Shown here: positions 11,264 to 22,714 of the stretch, one piece after another | Layout of the letters: every line of letters starts with the position of its first letter | How positions within the stretch are numbered: position 1 is the stretch's first letter | Assembly: GCA_950295325.1 (NCBI GenBank) | Contig: OX485805.1 | Location: 32,725,501-32,789,500, forward strand | Source of the DNA: Polytrichum commune | Taxonomy: Eukaryota; Streptophyta; Polytrichopsida; Polytrichales; Polytrichaceae | DNA: 64,000 nucleotides | Direction: 5' to 3' | Position numbers and translations under genes: made by a program | Notes under the pieces: generated by a model | The model's input: the letters and a program-made list of their open reading frames with translations, nothing else | Told to the model about the DNA's origin: nothing | The model's database searches: none

Positions 11264-12510
11264 CTAGGAGAAGTGGACGAATCGGAAAAAGAGTGACCAT
11301 TTAAGACCCACCTACCTTAGGTACCATACGTCCACTTGCAAGTGGAACAATGTAGTCATGCAAAGTTAGTGATGTGCAAAATTGACAAGAAGTTAGCAAG
11401 AAGAGAAAGGCGGCCTAGCTAGCAAGTTGTAGACGTCGGTTTCCCTCTGACACCTAGAAAACTACGACACAACCACCCGCTCGTACTCTCCGAGGTTGCA
11501 CTTCTTTCAAATGATTTTCTAGCTACGGCTCCAAACATTCCAAACCCTAGCTGGCTCTCGGCTCAACTTGACTCCACCTCTCTCCCCCGGCCTTTGAATT
11601 CGGGTGTCCTCTTAACTCTTAAGTTAGTGGGTTGAAAAGAAGAAGAAAAAGAGCGAGGGAAACGACGAATGGGCCAACTAACTTATATGCGTTGATTCCA
11701 AGGCCCATGGATGGGCCTCCTTTACTTGTGTGCTCTCTTAAGGCACCGCTTTCAAAGGCGCCCACTAAGGCCACTCCCATGACCGTAGGTGCTCTTTTGA
11801 TGATGCATGAGGTAGACGGGTCTTTTTGCCACTAGTCCACTTCTCCTAGGATATGAAACACGCAATTAGTGCGAGATGGTTAGCAAATCCAAATTGAGGT
11901 TGTTGTTGATTTCTTATTTTCTAACATCTGATAAATTTTGGGGCTTATATAAATATGTTATTCATTAACAAAGTGAATGTTCTCGTGCACATTAAACGGT
12001 TGTGTGGGTCCCCATAATTATGTTGATAGTTGAGTTTACAACGGTTGTCACATTTTGAGCACACAGTCCAGTCTCTTTCGATCGAGATAAGTAATTGGAT
12101 TAGACACGTGTACCTTAAGTAACCCACAGTTATTCCTCCCCTACACATGATTGTGTGCAAGCATGCAAGCGTCCACCTTAAGGTAAGTGGGTGTAAAATG
12201 CTCACTTCAAAGTCTACACCCACTTCTCGTAGGTTACGAAACACACAATTAGTGTGAGATGATTAGCCATTTCCAAATCATGTGCATAGCCATTTGCCTC
12301 GTAAATTTTGGAAGCTCATATGAATATCTTATATCATTGCTAAAGTGAAGGTTCTAAGTGTGATGAAATGATTATATTACGCCGCCCCCCCCCCCACCTC
12401 TCTCAATTTTGTTGATTATTGAGCCTAGAATGGCTGCCATATTTTGAACACATAGTCCAATCTCTTTTAAACACATGTCTTTTTAGTGTGCATTCTTACA
12501 TCCACACCTA
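11264..12510. repeat. RepB copies
   Basis: The motif CTAGGAGAAGTGG (near 11267) and its inverse CCACTTCTCCTAGGATATGAAACAC (near 11838 and again near 12220 as CACTTCTCGTAGGTTACG) mark RepB ends. The body AATTAGTG-GAGATGGTTAGC, GCTCATATGAATATCTTAT and GAGCCTAGAATGG-TG-CATATTTTGA is shared with copies at 18.8, 23, 39.7 and 43.5 kb. A C run at about 12384-12396 sits at the conserved homopolymer position. Exact element ends are not resolved. Confidence 0.6.
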
Positions 12511-13477
12511 ACTACAAACCGCTCAAATGTAGTTGTCCGATTCAAAAAATAAGTATAGCATGTCCATTGATGTTCCCTTATCTCAAAGAAACCTCTTTGG
12601 AGTGAATAAGGTGATCGAACAAGAAAATTGTTGTCCTAAATTTTGAAACACTTTGAAGCATTATTCTTGGTTCAAATTTACATTCTAAGTACAAAGTTAT
12701 GGCACTATGTACAACTCCAAATAGTTAGCGGCATGCAACACCATAAATAGTGTAGTTTTTTGGGTCACCTAAAATGTTGGTATTGGTGTCAAATGATGAT
12801 GCACTTGGGAAATATCATAAATTATGGGGAGGGAATACATTTCTCTACCATAGAGGCCAACACTAAGACTATGCATTGGAACACCAAAGTGCCTAATGTC
12901 AGCTTAGTGAGTCATGTATAGGCATGATTTTAAAAATGTCATGATGTTAGGTTTACATTTTCCTGAATGTAAATGTGCACAAACCATTTCAACTTCTTCC
13001 TACATAGGTTTAGTGGAGACGAATGAAAAGAAAATTGCTACATTAGTGTTGAAATAGGGATGCACCCTACATGATGGGGATGACAAGGTCATTCCAAACC
13101 TCTTAGTGTTAAAAATTCTCCTATATGAGGGCATTTTCTCATGTTGGAGATAGGGTTGTTTCATGGTGAGGAGGAAGGATATGGAGCTTTTGAGATGCAA
13201 GTTAGTGGCGCTTCTTCCGTTGGGTTTCTAAATCTCTCATGTTTGATGCATTTGATACAATTGCATGATTTATATGGGGTCATGTAAAAACACATAGTTC
13301 AAAAATTATAGATATTGATAGGGTGTTAAAGGAATGCTTGAATGACCAATAAATTATAACATTAAAGTCACTCAAATTCTTAAATCTTCACATAATAGAC
13401 CCCCATAATATACCTAAACAACACACGTGTATACCAAACATAAAGGTAAGTGAACACCCCATAATATGTTGATGAGT
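12511..13477. other. Non-coding stretch
   Basis: A weak match to the TA-N1 inner arm occurs near 12690-12760 (ATGGCACTATGTACAACTCC, TAAATAGTGTAGTT). Otherwise no gene or repeat was assigned. Confidence 0.35.
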
Positions 13478-14371
13478 TTAAAGTTGTGGGGATGTGTGTG
13501 CGACAACATTTTCTATGAGGGGCCATGTGTTAGTGCTAGACAACGAAAGCAAAAGAATTTGATGGCTCCAAAGTAAACCTTGCAAATGATGTGGTCCCAA
13601 GTTGTTCAGCACGATGTATACATACCACATTACTTTATCCGCAACATTCTTATGTTTATCAACTTCGTACATAAGTTTTTCTTGTTGTAATTCTAGTTCC
13701 CTATGTGGATTTTTGCACAATATTTCTCGTGCAATTGTTTGTCAACAAAAAGACACCATGGTTGGTGGCCTTTGATTCTTGAGTGAATTGCTCAAGTATT
13801 TGGTATAGGTGAAGCACATTAAGTTGGACAAGTATGTTTGTGGAATTAAGTGGACTTATATACATCAACCCAATAGCTCAATCCATTGGGCTTTTGTCCA
13901 CCTTACAAATGACGTGGCTCACATGCTTAGTAGCAAACTTATGTTGGATGTGGCGTGGACAGGTAATGTGTTGTAGCTCTTTAACCCCCATACACTTTTT
14001 GAGCTTGATTTGGGCCTCTCATACATATGGTACTTTGAAACTGTACAACGCGAATTTACACTACAACGATATACATTCTTTGTAATCTTCTCCTCCTTTC
14101 TCCCTTTTGTTTCCCACCTTATACATTTCTTGGGTCTTCCTTTGTCCTCATCTACATTGTGCTCAAATAAGGGTGGCTTTACATAAGGGACCGAGTACGA
14201 GTTCAAGGTGACATTCTTCAAAGACCCCATACTGTACAAAAGTGATCTAAGAGTGACTAGAATCCTTTTGTAGACAAACCAGTTACAAGTTTCATGCGAT
14301 GCAATTTTCCACCTACTATTGAGTATTTCACATTGGTAGACACTGATTACAAACATATAAACCCTAGACAA
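13478..14371 (-). pseudogene. Unrecognised coding-like remnant, possibly a MULE transposase tail
   Basis: Two minus-strand open stretches lie in line (14371-13919, 150 codons; 13720-13478, 80 codons). The first contains YSVPYVKPPLFEHN, then GRPKKCIRWETKGRK and VYRCSVNSRC. A GRPKK-x-R block followed by a basic stretch and a Cys motif is typical of the C-terminus of Mutator-like transposases before the zinc knuckle, but the CCHC knuckle is incomplete and no upstream transposase core is visible. The second stretch (ELELQQEKLMYEVDKHKNV) is not recognised. This is a resemblance, not a firm identification. Confidence 0.25.
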
Positions 14372-14688
14372 TTCTCCTGCGTCACTAGAAAATCTTCAAA
14401 TCTTCCAATTTAGTGATAGATTTGCATATTCCTTTCACCGACGCATGACAATTGCGGATGACTCACATGGTGGTAGTGACCGTACTCTTCATTGTTTGCC
14501 ATCTTCAACTTTTTGTATCGACAATCACTGGAAACCATTTTTTCCAAGCACTCTCTCTCAATCTGCCTGCAGTTCCTTCCCTTTTTGATCCTTGTGTTGT
14601 TCAATCTTTGACGTTGCAATAATTCAAGACTGCAAATGCAGGGATGGGTCCAATATGAGCTACGTCATCAAATCAAAGTTCCTGGAGA

Positions 14689-15058
14689 CAGTGTCTGGGG
14701 GAGATTTTTGGGGCAAATAATCAGTCAAAATCCTAGCGTTTCCAAGTCCAACTGGTTACATGATGTGATCTTTCGGGGTTTCTTCATTAATTTGAGGTAT
14801 ATTCCATAGATTCCATCAAAATGATGTGTACGTTTCCTGAAGTCTTGAACTCTAACCCGTGATTTCTTAACCTAAACTGGTTCATCTGTAACGAATGGTT
14901 AAGGTAGGTATACCCAAAACCATCACCGAACTTAAAACCACCACTATGTACCAGATGTATACATTTGTTGCTTCCACATGCATGCATGTGGTACATATTG
15001 GTGGTTTTAAGTTCGGTGACGGATTTGGATATATCTACCTTAGTTCTCCTATTCATTG
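14689..15058 (-). mobile_element. hAT-N1 copy 3, interrupted by a fold-back MITE
   Basis: Runs antisense to copy 1. The left edge is CAGTGTCTGGGGGAGATTTTT and the right edge, inverted, CAATGAATAGGAGAAC. The 8-bp target duplications CCTGGAGA (14681-14688) and CCTTGAGA (15059-15066) differ at one base. Family landmarks CCTAGCGTTTCCAAGTCC and GGTTCATCTGTAAC are present. Without the 139-bp insert it is close to the usual length. Confidence 0.8.
14902..15040. mobile_element. Fold-back MITE nested in hAT-N1 copy 3
   Basis: Nearly the whole element is a palindrome: AGGTAG-TATA-CCAAA and CACCGAACTTAAAACCACCA on the left are repeated inverted on the right, around CATGCATGCATG. It is flanked by TA on both sides (14900-14901, 15041-15042), as in Stowaway-like elements. 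The two mirrored ORFs across it arise from this symmetry. Confidence 0.85.
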
Positions 15059-15066
15059 CCTTGAGA

Positions 15067-15876
15067 GCACGCCAGTTTTGAAGCTCTGCATTAACTTAGA
15101 CATAGGTACATGGGCTCATGTCAAAGGGCTTTAATTTATAAGGGCCCGGCTAGTGTAAGGACTCAGGCTTTGCACAAGCTACTGGGTGTAAGCATGGTAA
15201 AGTGGATAGCTCCTGATCCTTGTCTAGTTTTAAGTGAAAATGATTTAAAACTACATACTACTTTTGAATTTTATGAAGAAAAAAATTATAGACCTTCAAA
15301 AAAATAATGATCTACAAAGTCAAGTAACTTATGATGACAAAATCAATTTCAAGAAGAGTTTACAAAATTTAGAAGACGGTGCAAGTGATGTGCAAGTAGG
15401 TGATATTGGACAAGTAATTTGTCTAGATTTTGTGTAAAATACAATAAAATTACATTAAATTGACGGTTTCCTACAAATTTTTTTGATGATGGCCTCAAGT
15501 ATATAATGAATTCAAGAAATATGAAAAAAATTCCAACTTCAAAATATTTAAGGTCATTAAATCTACGTCCAAATCCGTATTCAACCATCTGTTTTTTAGC
15601 ATCATTTTTAATGATGAGTTTTGAAGATCTCACCTGATAGTCTAAATTTGAGTATTCAACACAACAATAAAGGTCATGATGATGAAAAATCCAATTCAAA
15701 CAATACTTTGCTACTACTTTCAGGCCTTTGACCAACAACATTATGGTTGTAGTATACCATAGCATTTTTTTTGGTCCACTTTACTATGCTTGCACCCTAC
15801 TATGTGCGTTGATGCTAACTTACTTAGTTGATTGGCCTAAAAATATACCTACTCTGAATGGAGTTGATGTTGATCC
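15067..15876. other. Non-coding stretch
   Basis: AT-rich. The minus ORF at 15349-15765 (138 codons) has no recognisable domain and low-complexity composition, so it is not annotated as a gene. Confidence 0.35.
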
Positions 15877-16156
15877 CCGGGGGGTTCACTCCATACGATT
15901 GTCCGTCACACGCGCGAACAAAGCTTGCTACTCCTATATTATATGCCATAGATCATTTTAAAATTTATGATATTTTTTCTACATATACATAACCATTGAT
16001 AATATCTTCTTTTTTTGAGTTTTTTTGTCATCTTCATTTTTGTAGTAATTGTTTTAGTTCAGTTATGAGTCATTCTACTTAGAAACGGTATGATTTTTTT
16101 AGGTGTTCCCTCAGTATTGCTCGAAAAAATCATAAAATTTGGTTACTATTTTTTAC
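15877..16156 (-). mobile_element. hAT-N2 copy 2, truncated
   Basis: Begins with a CCCGGGGGGTTCACTCC-type end and continues with sequence matching the reverse complement of copy 1 (AATTTTAAAATTTATGATAT- and TTTTCTACATATACATAACC-type blocks). The opposite terminal repeat is missing. ATGTTGATC occurs immediately before the left end and again at about 16157-16165, which may be a remnant of the target duplication. Confidence 0.5.
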
Positions 16157-16235
16157 TATGTTGATCATCCACCCTTGGGAGTAAAAGTGATGATTTCACA
16201 ACGGTTCAAGAGAACTAGGCAATTGACATGTACTA

Positions 16236-16398
16236 CATTGTTTATGTTATTTAGTGTCACATACGCTATTTGCGTAGGGCCTAAACTAGATGCGTAAAAG
16301 TCTCAAAGTGTCACGTTTGCCAATTGTCAATAGAATACTATTTTTCAACACAAGTAATTAATTTAAGTGAAAAAGTATTTACATTGTGACATTTAGCA
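16236..16398. mobile_element. TA-N1 subfamily MITE, 163 bp
   Basis: Same length and layout as the copy at 46739: CATTGTTTATGTTATTTAGTGTCAC at the left, a CATTTAGCA right end, TA on each side, and shared interior (CTAAACTA, TGTCACGTT). The sequence beyond the right end (GCACATTG, GATAGTTG) is also shared with the 46.7 kb copy, so both sit inside a larger repeat. Confidence 0.6.
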
Positions 16399-16400
16399 TA

Positions 16401-17117
16401 GCACATTGGGATACACGAGATGATAGTTGTGCGCTTTAGTTTGGAAGGGGAGGACATCATGGAACATACTAATGGGAAGTGTCAATTGTGTACACTTTAG
16501 TCGACTTGTAGACCATTGTGTAACATAAGCATACACTTCATAACATTGATGAACGAACTCATGCCAGCTTGAAGATATCAGTAAGGGCACTTGAATGCCA
16601 AATATCACGAGGTTAAACTAATGATGAAGTTGTTGACCAATAGTGTAACCTACCATATGCCTCAAATTAGATTAAGTTGCACTATTACGCATGTGACACT
16701 AAATACCAGACACGGTGTAGTATTGTATCCAGTTCTCAAGATAAACCCATTATAGGGTTCATGAAGTGTACATGTGTCTCCAATGTGGAATTTGGATGGT
16801 TCTACCCCCCAACCCAATGATTGTATGATGGTTGTAAAGATCACAACGAACTTCCACTTTTCCACATGAATTCTTGATAGGTAATAGCTAATCATAAGTT
16901 TGCTTACCCTAAACTATAATATCTTAATCAATATATGAGTTAATGAAGCATGTCATCACTAGCAACATATGAGTCATAGACATTCATCACACGTTGGTAA
17001 AAGAAATATGCAAATCTATCACTAGAATAGATTTGCATATTTTCCAATGACGTAGGACAATTTCTTAGTGACACATGTCAATTGTCCAAGACTTGTATAT
17101 TTGTAGTGGATAATGTC
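16401..17117. other. Non-coding stretch
   Basis: No gene recognised. A short palindrome lies around 17011-17040 (ATGCAAATCTATCACTAG-type inverted pair). Confidence 0.35.
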
Positions 17118-17125
17118 AGCTCAAT

Positions 17126-18006
17126 CACGGGGAGGTCACTCCCTCTTTAATTAATACATACACGTGCATGCATGACCTATTCATTGGGGGGCTATTTACC
17201 TTATAGAAAAGATTATAAGGTATGGTATTTTTCAAAACAAAGGTAAATGCTTGTATTTTAATACACTCTATCAATCATTCTAATTTTTTGGTGGAATCGT
17301 TTAAAAATAACCTATTTTATTTATACTACATTTTTTTCCAAGTAACTAATTTTTTTGACTTTACCCCAAATTTTTTTCTCTCGGAGGCCAATTTGTCCAT
17401 TTTTTTTCTTAACCCCCATTTTATTTCGTACACCCCATTTTTTTTTTGGATCTGTAAGCAACGTTTTTTTTCATGAAGGACATTTCTCTTCTTACAACCA
17501 TGAATTGTGAAGTTCAGCTACAATGCTAAACTCACATGAACTAAATTAAAACAATAAACCTAAGGCAAAGACATGCAACTGAAGCATTGTCTTAGATTGT
17601 GAAATAAAGTCAAACAAAGTGCCGAAATTTTCCCTCCCAGCATGTGGGTAGAGATCATTAACTCTTCATTGGAACCGGTGGTTCAATAACGTTCAAGCAA
17701 GCTAGCGTGTGAAGTCATCCATCCAAGTATTTTCAACAAAAAAAATTGCCTTTTTTCATTCACTAGGACAGACCCTACTCTAGACCCCGTACCCCTAGTA
17801 ATTGTTTTCACGTTATTTTACATGTACTAACTAGATAAAAGAGGCCATTATATGTGATGGTATTTTACATGTAAACATGTTTCACTATTTTAAAACCCCC
17901 TATATTACATGTACGTTTTTTGCAAAATTTACCTACGATGAATATATTGACCCCTATTTTTTTATCACACATTGTTTCTACGATTTTTGCCAGTGACCCC
18001 CCCGTC
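17126..18006. mobile_element. hAT-N2 copy 3, 881 bp, T-rich body
   Basis: Ends are CACGGGGAGGTCACTCC and, inverted, GACGGGGGGGTCACTGG. The 8-bp target duplications AGCTCAAT (17118-17125) and AGCCCAAT (18007-18014) differ at one base. The body is twice the length of copy 1, with many T runs and CCCC-ATTTT motifs. The ORF at 17222-17476 is a translation of these T runs. Confidence 0.7.
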
Positions 18007-18014
18007 AGCCCAAT

Positions 18015-18769
18015 AGTTTCACATAAGTTGTTTCATGAAGATACAAAAGTCTAACCGTATATAGCTTACTTAGTGATAGAAGGAAAGAATTGATCAATGG
18101 AAGATCAATCTCATGTGACTCTTATGATCTGCAAGAAAATGTCTAGATGCATGTCGGTTTTGAGGCATCTGGTGCATATACATTAACTTCAACCGTGGCT
18201 TCCGGTAGTTTTCCACACGTTTGTAACATGACGCATGAGTTTTGGGCTCCTTGAGAGCTCGAATTCCAAAGTTCTGCATATATTGACACATTCTCTCACA
18301 CACTCCGAGAGGTCCTTGCCACCTAATTGTTTGTACCTCTCCAGCAAATTATTCCAATGTACTAAACTTACCAACTGCAGGTTTCTCAATTTATTCAAAA
18401 TGATTGATGGCCTCAGACACAGCCGAGTCTTCACACCAGCTGATTCACATAACTTAGATCGCCTTTTTATGCAAAAAGGTTATCAATCAAGTGTCGATGG
18501 TGCATATCAACACACAAGTTTCTCTGAATTTCGAATTTTAAAGGAAATTTAAGGAATCAGAACTCTGAATTAATCAGTTAACCTAGTCATGTATGAGTAA
18601 CCTTAAGATCATTCTCTTAGGAAGATGCCATGCATGCAGACTAGGTCTCAAATGAGCTGCATCGGTCTTTCATGTGGGTAGACATGGAAATCAGTAAGGT
18701 AGACTCCGCTACTTTTCTTATTAAGACCCTATATTTTTTGAGTGGTATGCGGTTTGGTATGGCTCGAGG
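18015..18769. other. Non-coding stretch
   Basis: Overlapping ORFs on both strands (18189-18434 minus, 18235-18552 plus) mirror each other and carry no recognisable motif. No gene is supported. Confidence 0.35.
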
Positions 18770-19060
18770 AAGTAATACCAGAAGGATATGTGTTTGAAAG
18801 AGATTGAATTGCATGCTCAAAATATGATAATTATTCTAGACTCAATAGTCAACATAATCGGAGGGGGGGGGGGCCTATATGACTATTTCCGTGAACACAA
18901 GAATTTCCACTTTGATATCCATACAAGCTCCAAAATTATGAGGAAAGTGGCTATGGCCTTGATTTGGATTTGGTAACCATCTTTGTACGAATCACGTGGT
19001 TTATATCCCAGGAGAAGTGGTCAGAAAAAGTAATCATTTAAGACCCATCTGCCTTATAAT
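18770..19060 (-). repeat. RepB copy, inverted
   Basis: Carries ATTCTAGACTCAATAGTCAACATAAT, then a G run (18863-18873), GTGAACACAAGAATTTCC, GCTCCAAAATTATGAGGAAA and CAGGAGAAGTGGTCAGAAAAAGT, in the order expected for an inverted RepB copy. Confidence 0.6.
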
Positions 19061-19782
19061 GGAAAGTATGCACATAATTAGACTCAAGTGATGCATGTTT
19101 AAATGCCTTCAAGAAAGATATGGTGACCACTTCAAGCTTCATGATATGTTAAATTTGCTTTGAAATCCCTGCAACCCAAGTAGTTTGAGCCAGATCATAT
19201 AATTGCTGCAAGCATATATTTGGCTTATACTGTTGCAGTAAGACCAACTAAACAACGATTGCATGTTGATGTGAGAAGCTTATGCCATAGAACAGGCTAC
19301 TTGCCATGTTTTATGTTTTTTTTTTCAATAATACAAAGCGAACCCGTACAAGGGATCAGCAACTCAATGTGAGCCAATTTTGCAGCCCTATGTTGCTCAT
19401 CCTCAGCCGCGCGATACTCAAATGTCTCTAATTAAAGTAATCTTGTGTCTATACAAACAGTAAACATCAGGACCCTGTCATCAATTGATTGTCTTCTGGT
19501 TCACTAATGAAGTGGGCAATAATTTGGAACACCAAAAATAATGTCGACGCTCAGGCTTCTAAAATGCTCACAAACTATAAATGTGCGTCTATCGGGATGA
19601 TGCGCGCCGATCGAATAGTACTAGACTCTAGTCACCTGAAAAAAATTTAGAACTGTAACGATAATCACGTATAACAAATCTGGGTTGGTCAACAAACAAA
19701 AAAAATGTAATGTACAAAAATGGTAGACGTTGGACAGTAGATAGGTAGCTCGGTGACTAAAAATAATAATTCTCGGCTTCAC
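19061..19782. other. Stretch downstream of the minus-strand HMA gene
   Basis: Should contain the 3' UTR of the HMA gene (nearest about 200 bases). No clear AATAAA signal was found in the expected orientation. No other gene is supported. Confidence 0.4.
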
Positions 19783-21029
19783 TCATTGTTGCCATAACTC
19801 GGATCCTTTCTTCACTTGTTGCACTCTCTTGAGAACGTTTTCAACCTTCACATTGCCCACAACTGTCACCTTCCTGCTCCACTGGTCACAGAGAACATCC
19901 TGTACACCTGCACAACACACAATGTTCATAAAGCCCTCAGAAATCTGTTCAACAAACTCAATAAATCCACAAGAGATATATTTTCCACCAGAATCATCCG
20001 ACTTCAACATGGTAGAATTAATCCAAAACTCAACGAGGAAACTCATTTTTAACAAGTGAATTCAATAAACTCACCCTCCACATGAGTCAGAGCCGCTTTC
20101 ACTTTCCTCTCACAATTGTCACAGCAGATGGGCACCTTGAGCTCCACCACCGATCGTGAATTTCCATTCTGCCACATCAAATAACATCATCATCATCATC
20201 AGATTTGCACATTGAACATGATTGTTACGCGATTTGAGCTGTTTTCAACGATATCGATGGTGGTAACCCTAAAAAAATCAACTAAGTAGGCAAAGAACTT
20301 TGGATTAGGGAAGGAAGAGTCTAAGTACCTTCTGTTTGATGTCTTGGCTCACTTTCCTGAGCAAATCCACCCCTTTGGTTGACTCCTGCTGCTGTTGCTG
20401 CTGCTCCTGGCCATGGACACTTTTTTCTTGCTTGGAATTGACCTTGGGAGCTTTCAGGGAGCCATGGTTAATCTCCTCCGAAGCCTGAACAGCGTTGGCG
20501 TTCTTCTTCTGATGTCCTTTACCTTGCTGCTGAGGAGGTGCGGGGATGTTGCTCTTGGAATTCTGGTTATTTCCATCTCCAGCTTTACGGCCACCATTCT
20601 GTTGCTGTTGCTGTTGCTGTTTCTGTTGCTGTTGCTGTGGTTGCTGTTGCTGTTGCTGTTGCTGTTGCGGCTGCTTCTGCTGTTTCTGCTTGGTCTTGGT
20701 CACACCTTGCGCTGCTCCTGATGATCTGTCGACCTCTTCCCTGTGCCCACCGATTTGCTTGAAACTGGCTGCCTGGGAATGGCTCTTCGGAGCCTCGTAG
20801 TGTTGAAACTCGAACCTCGATTCATTGGTGGCAGCAGATTCATCACTTGTAGGCCCTGATTTCGCCGACACGTTCTGTTGGCTATGGTGGTGGCCATGGT
20901 GACCATGCCCACTAGATTGATCCATGTTGCGGTTGTTGTTATTATTGCTGTTGTTGCAAGTTTTGTCAGCCCAGGCGACCTCTATCTTCCTGCCATCCAT
21001 GCACATCACTCCGTGATCCTCCTCCTCAT

Positions 21030-21065
<36 letters not shown>

Positions 21066-21947
21066 CGGAGCAGCTGTCATCATAATGCCTCCTTGTCGAT
21101 GATCTCATGTGCATGTGTTGATGATGTTGTTGCTGATGTTGTTGATGAGGATGCTGATGCTGTGATGAAACCGCAACTTGTTTCGGCACCGATCTCTGCT
21201 CAAACCCCAGTTGCTGTCCCCCGACTGATGCATACCTGCCGTTGTGAACGCTGTTGTTGTTCATGGCCACCCTCTTGGCGACCTCCATGGATCTTCGGTA
21301 ATCCTCCTCCTGCTGGCTACGGTCGGCGTCCAGCCAGTACTGGTGGCCACGGCCATGGCCATCTGACCTGGGTAAAGGTTGGGCTGCGGTGTGATGAGCT
21401 TTGGGCAGCGACTTGGAGTGCGCGGCGGAAGCGGGTGTGTGCATCATACTGCCCCACTTGTCACCGCCGGCCGATTGCCTCACCTCCGGACGTGCGTGGT
21501 ATCCGTCGTCGACGCCGCCATGCTGTGATCGGCGTTGCTGCACAAACCTCATCATGTCCTCTCTCGGCTGCACAAACTGGTGGTGATGAGCTTCGGGCCT
21601 CCGGCTCTCTAGAAACTTGCTGGTCTCTTCCGCTTGCTGTTGCATCATGTAATTTTGCATCCTCTGGTCCATCCATGGCATGGATTCCCTGCTCCCATTG
21701 AAAAACTGGACAAACAAAACAAAACATCGAAATCAACAACATGACGACGGTCCTGATGAGCCCCGATCAGCTTCATGCTGCATGAAATTTGTCAACCTGC
21801 CTCGGAGGAGCCTACCTAAAGCTCATCATCACCACTGTCCCCCATCTAGGGCCTCTAGTCTAGATGAAAGTGGGCCATCTACTATCAACCTAGCTACCAA
21901 CAAACCAAGGTCGTCAACTTTAGGGTTCCTCGTACTAGACTTCCGGT

Positions 21948-21991
<44 letters not shown>

Positions 21992-22142
21992 GCTAGCTGA
22001 TCAACCTACCTCCTCCTCAGCTATCATGCGTCAAACTCAAAGGTCGGAGCTTTGGCCGTGGGCTTACCTCGTCCAGCGGAACCAGGTTGGAGTTGTTGAG
22101 ACCATAAAACGGTCTAGGGTCGAAGAAGTAATTCCCCGCCAT
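19783..22142 (-). CDS. HMA-domain metal-binding protein (HPP/HIPP-type), complete, 4 exons
   Basis: Predicted exons are 22142-22068, 21705-20329, 20168-20075 and 19907-19783 (1671 nt, 556 residues), each bounded by GT-AG. Exon 1 starts MAGNYFFDP. Exon 2 encodes a long, low-complexity region with His/Gln-rich segments, 11 consecutive Asp (about residues 238-250) and Gln runs (about 363-393, 457-463). Exons 3 and 4 form a heavy-metal-associated fold at the C-terminus: VPICCDNCERKV with the metal-binding pair C500-x2-C503, then a GNV-x8-VLKRV block ending GSELWQQ. The family binds metal ions as chaperone or scaffold. There is no C-terminal CaaX box, so it is an HPP rather than an isoprenylated HIPP. 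The long N-terminal extension is unusual beside the typical 150-350 residues. Its closest partner here is the gene at 62529. Confidence 0.87.
21951..21988. repeat. (TC)19 microsatellite in intron 1 of the HMA gene
   Basis: Uninterrupted TC dinucleotides, reading GA on the coding strand, within intron 1 (22067-21706). Confidence 0.95.
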
Positions 22143-22714
22143 AACTGATCGATGACCACAACAAATGACGAATCACACCACCAGAACTACAAACCCAGCC
22201 CCTAGCTTCAAGACTCCTATCCACCTTCCAACGTCCAGGAGCCAGCCTGTTGCCTAAACTCGAAACAGGAAACTACCAACGCGAGTCAGGAACCTGTGAT
22301 GACGATGATGATGAGTTCCAGGCGATCGAATTGATGAAACCACCGAGCCTGGATCACTCCCTGCAAACTACACCACCTGCAACCCAGCAGCTAGCTACTA
22401 TGCCGAAGCGCTGCAATGTTGAGGAGGGTGAAGTGAGAATCAATCTCTAGATGTTATGAATGTATGAATTGGGATTGAATGCAGTGTGATGATCGAGTGC
22501 AGCTTCATCAATCGTGATGAAGTAGAGTGCACATGAAGTTGGAGGGGAACTGTGGAAGGGAGGGGATCGCTGCATGTGGTAAGTGTAAGCAGGAAGCTGG
22601 GCGGCAGGCTTTAAGTAGGTTTTGGGTGGGTGGGGGGGTCATATAGAGTTCAAGCAAGGGGTCCACGTGGCTTGCTCATTGCCACCTCTTATTTCTTACA
22701 TAACGTAGGGGGGG
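22143..22714 (-). promoter_or_regulatory. Upstream region of the minus-strand HMA gene
   Basis: The stretch directly before the start codon holds the 5' UTR and probably the promoter. On the coding strand a CTCTATATGA motif occurs near 22640-22649 and CTTAAAG near 22610. Either could be a TATA-like element, but nothing fixes the transcription start. Confidence 0.3.

Noticed and set aside
14787-15134. Mirrored ORFs on both strands as genes
   Set aside because: They arise from the palindrome of the fold-back MITE.
19783-20055. ORF reading through the last intron of the HMA gene as an alternative start
   Set aside because: The intron has good GT-AG sites, and reading through from exon 3 meets TAA within about five codons. 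The part before exon 4 has no HMA features.
20395-21701. Plus-strand ORFs opposite the HMA gene, including Leu- and Cys-rich proteins
   Set aside because: They are complements of the Gln, Asp and His runs of the minus-strand exon 2.
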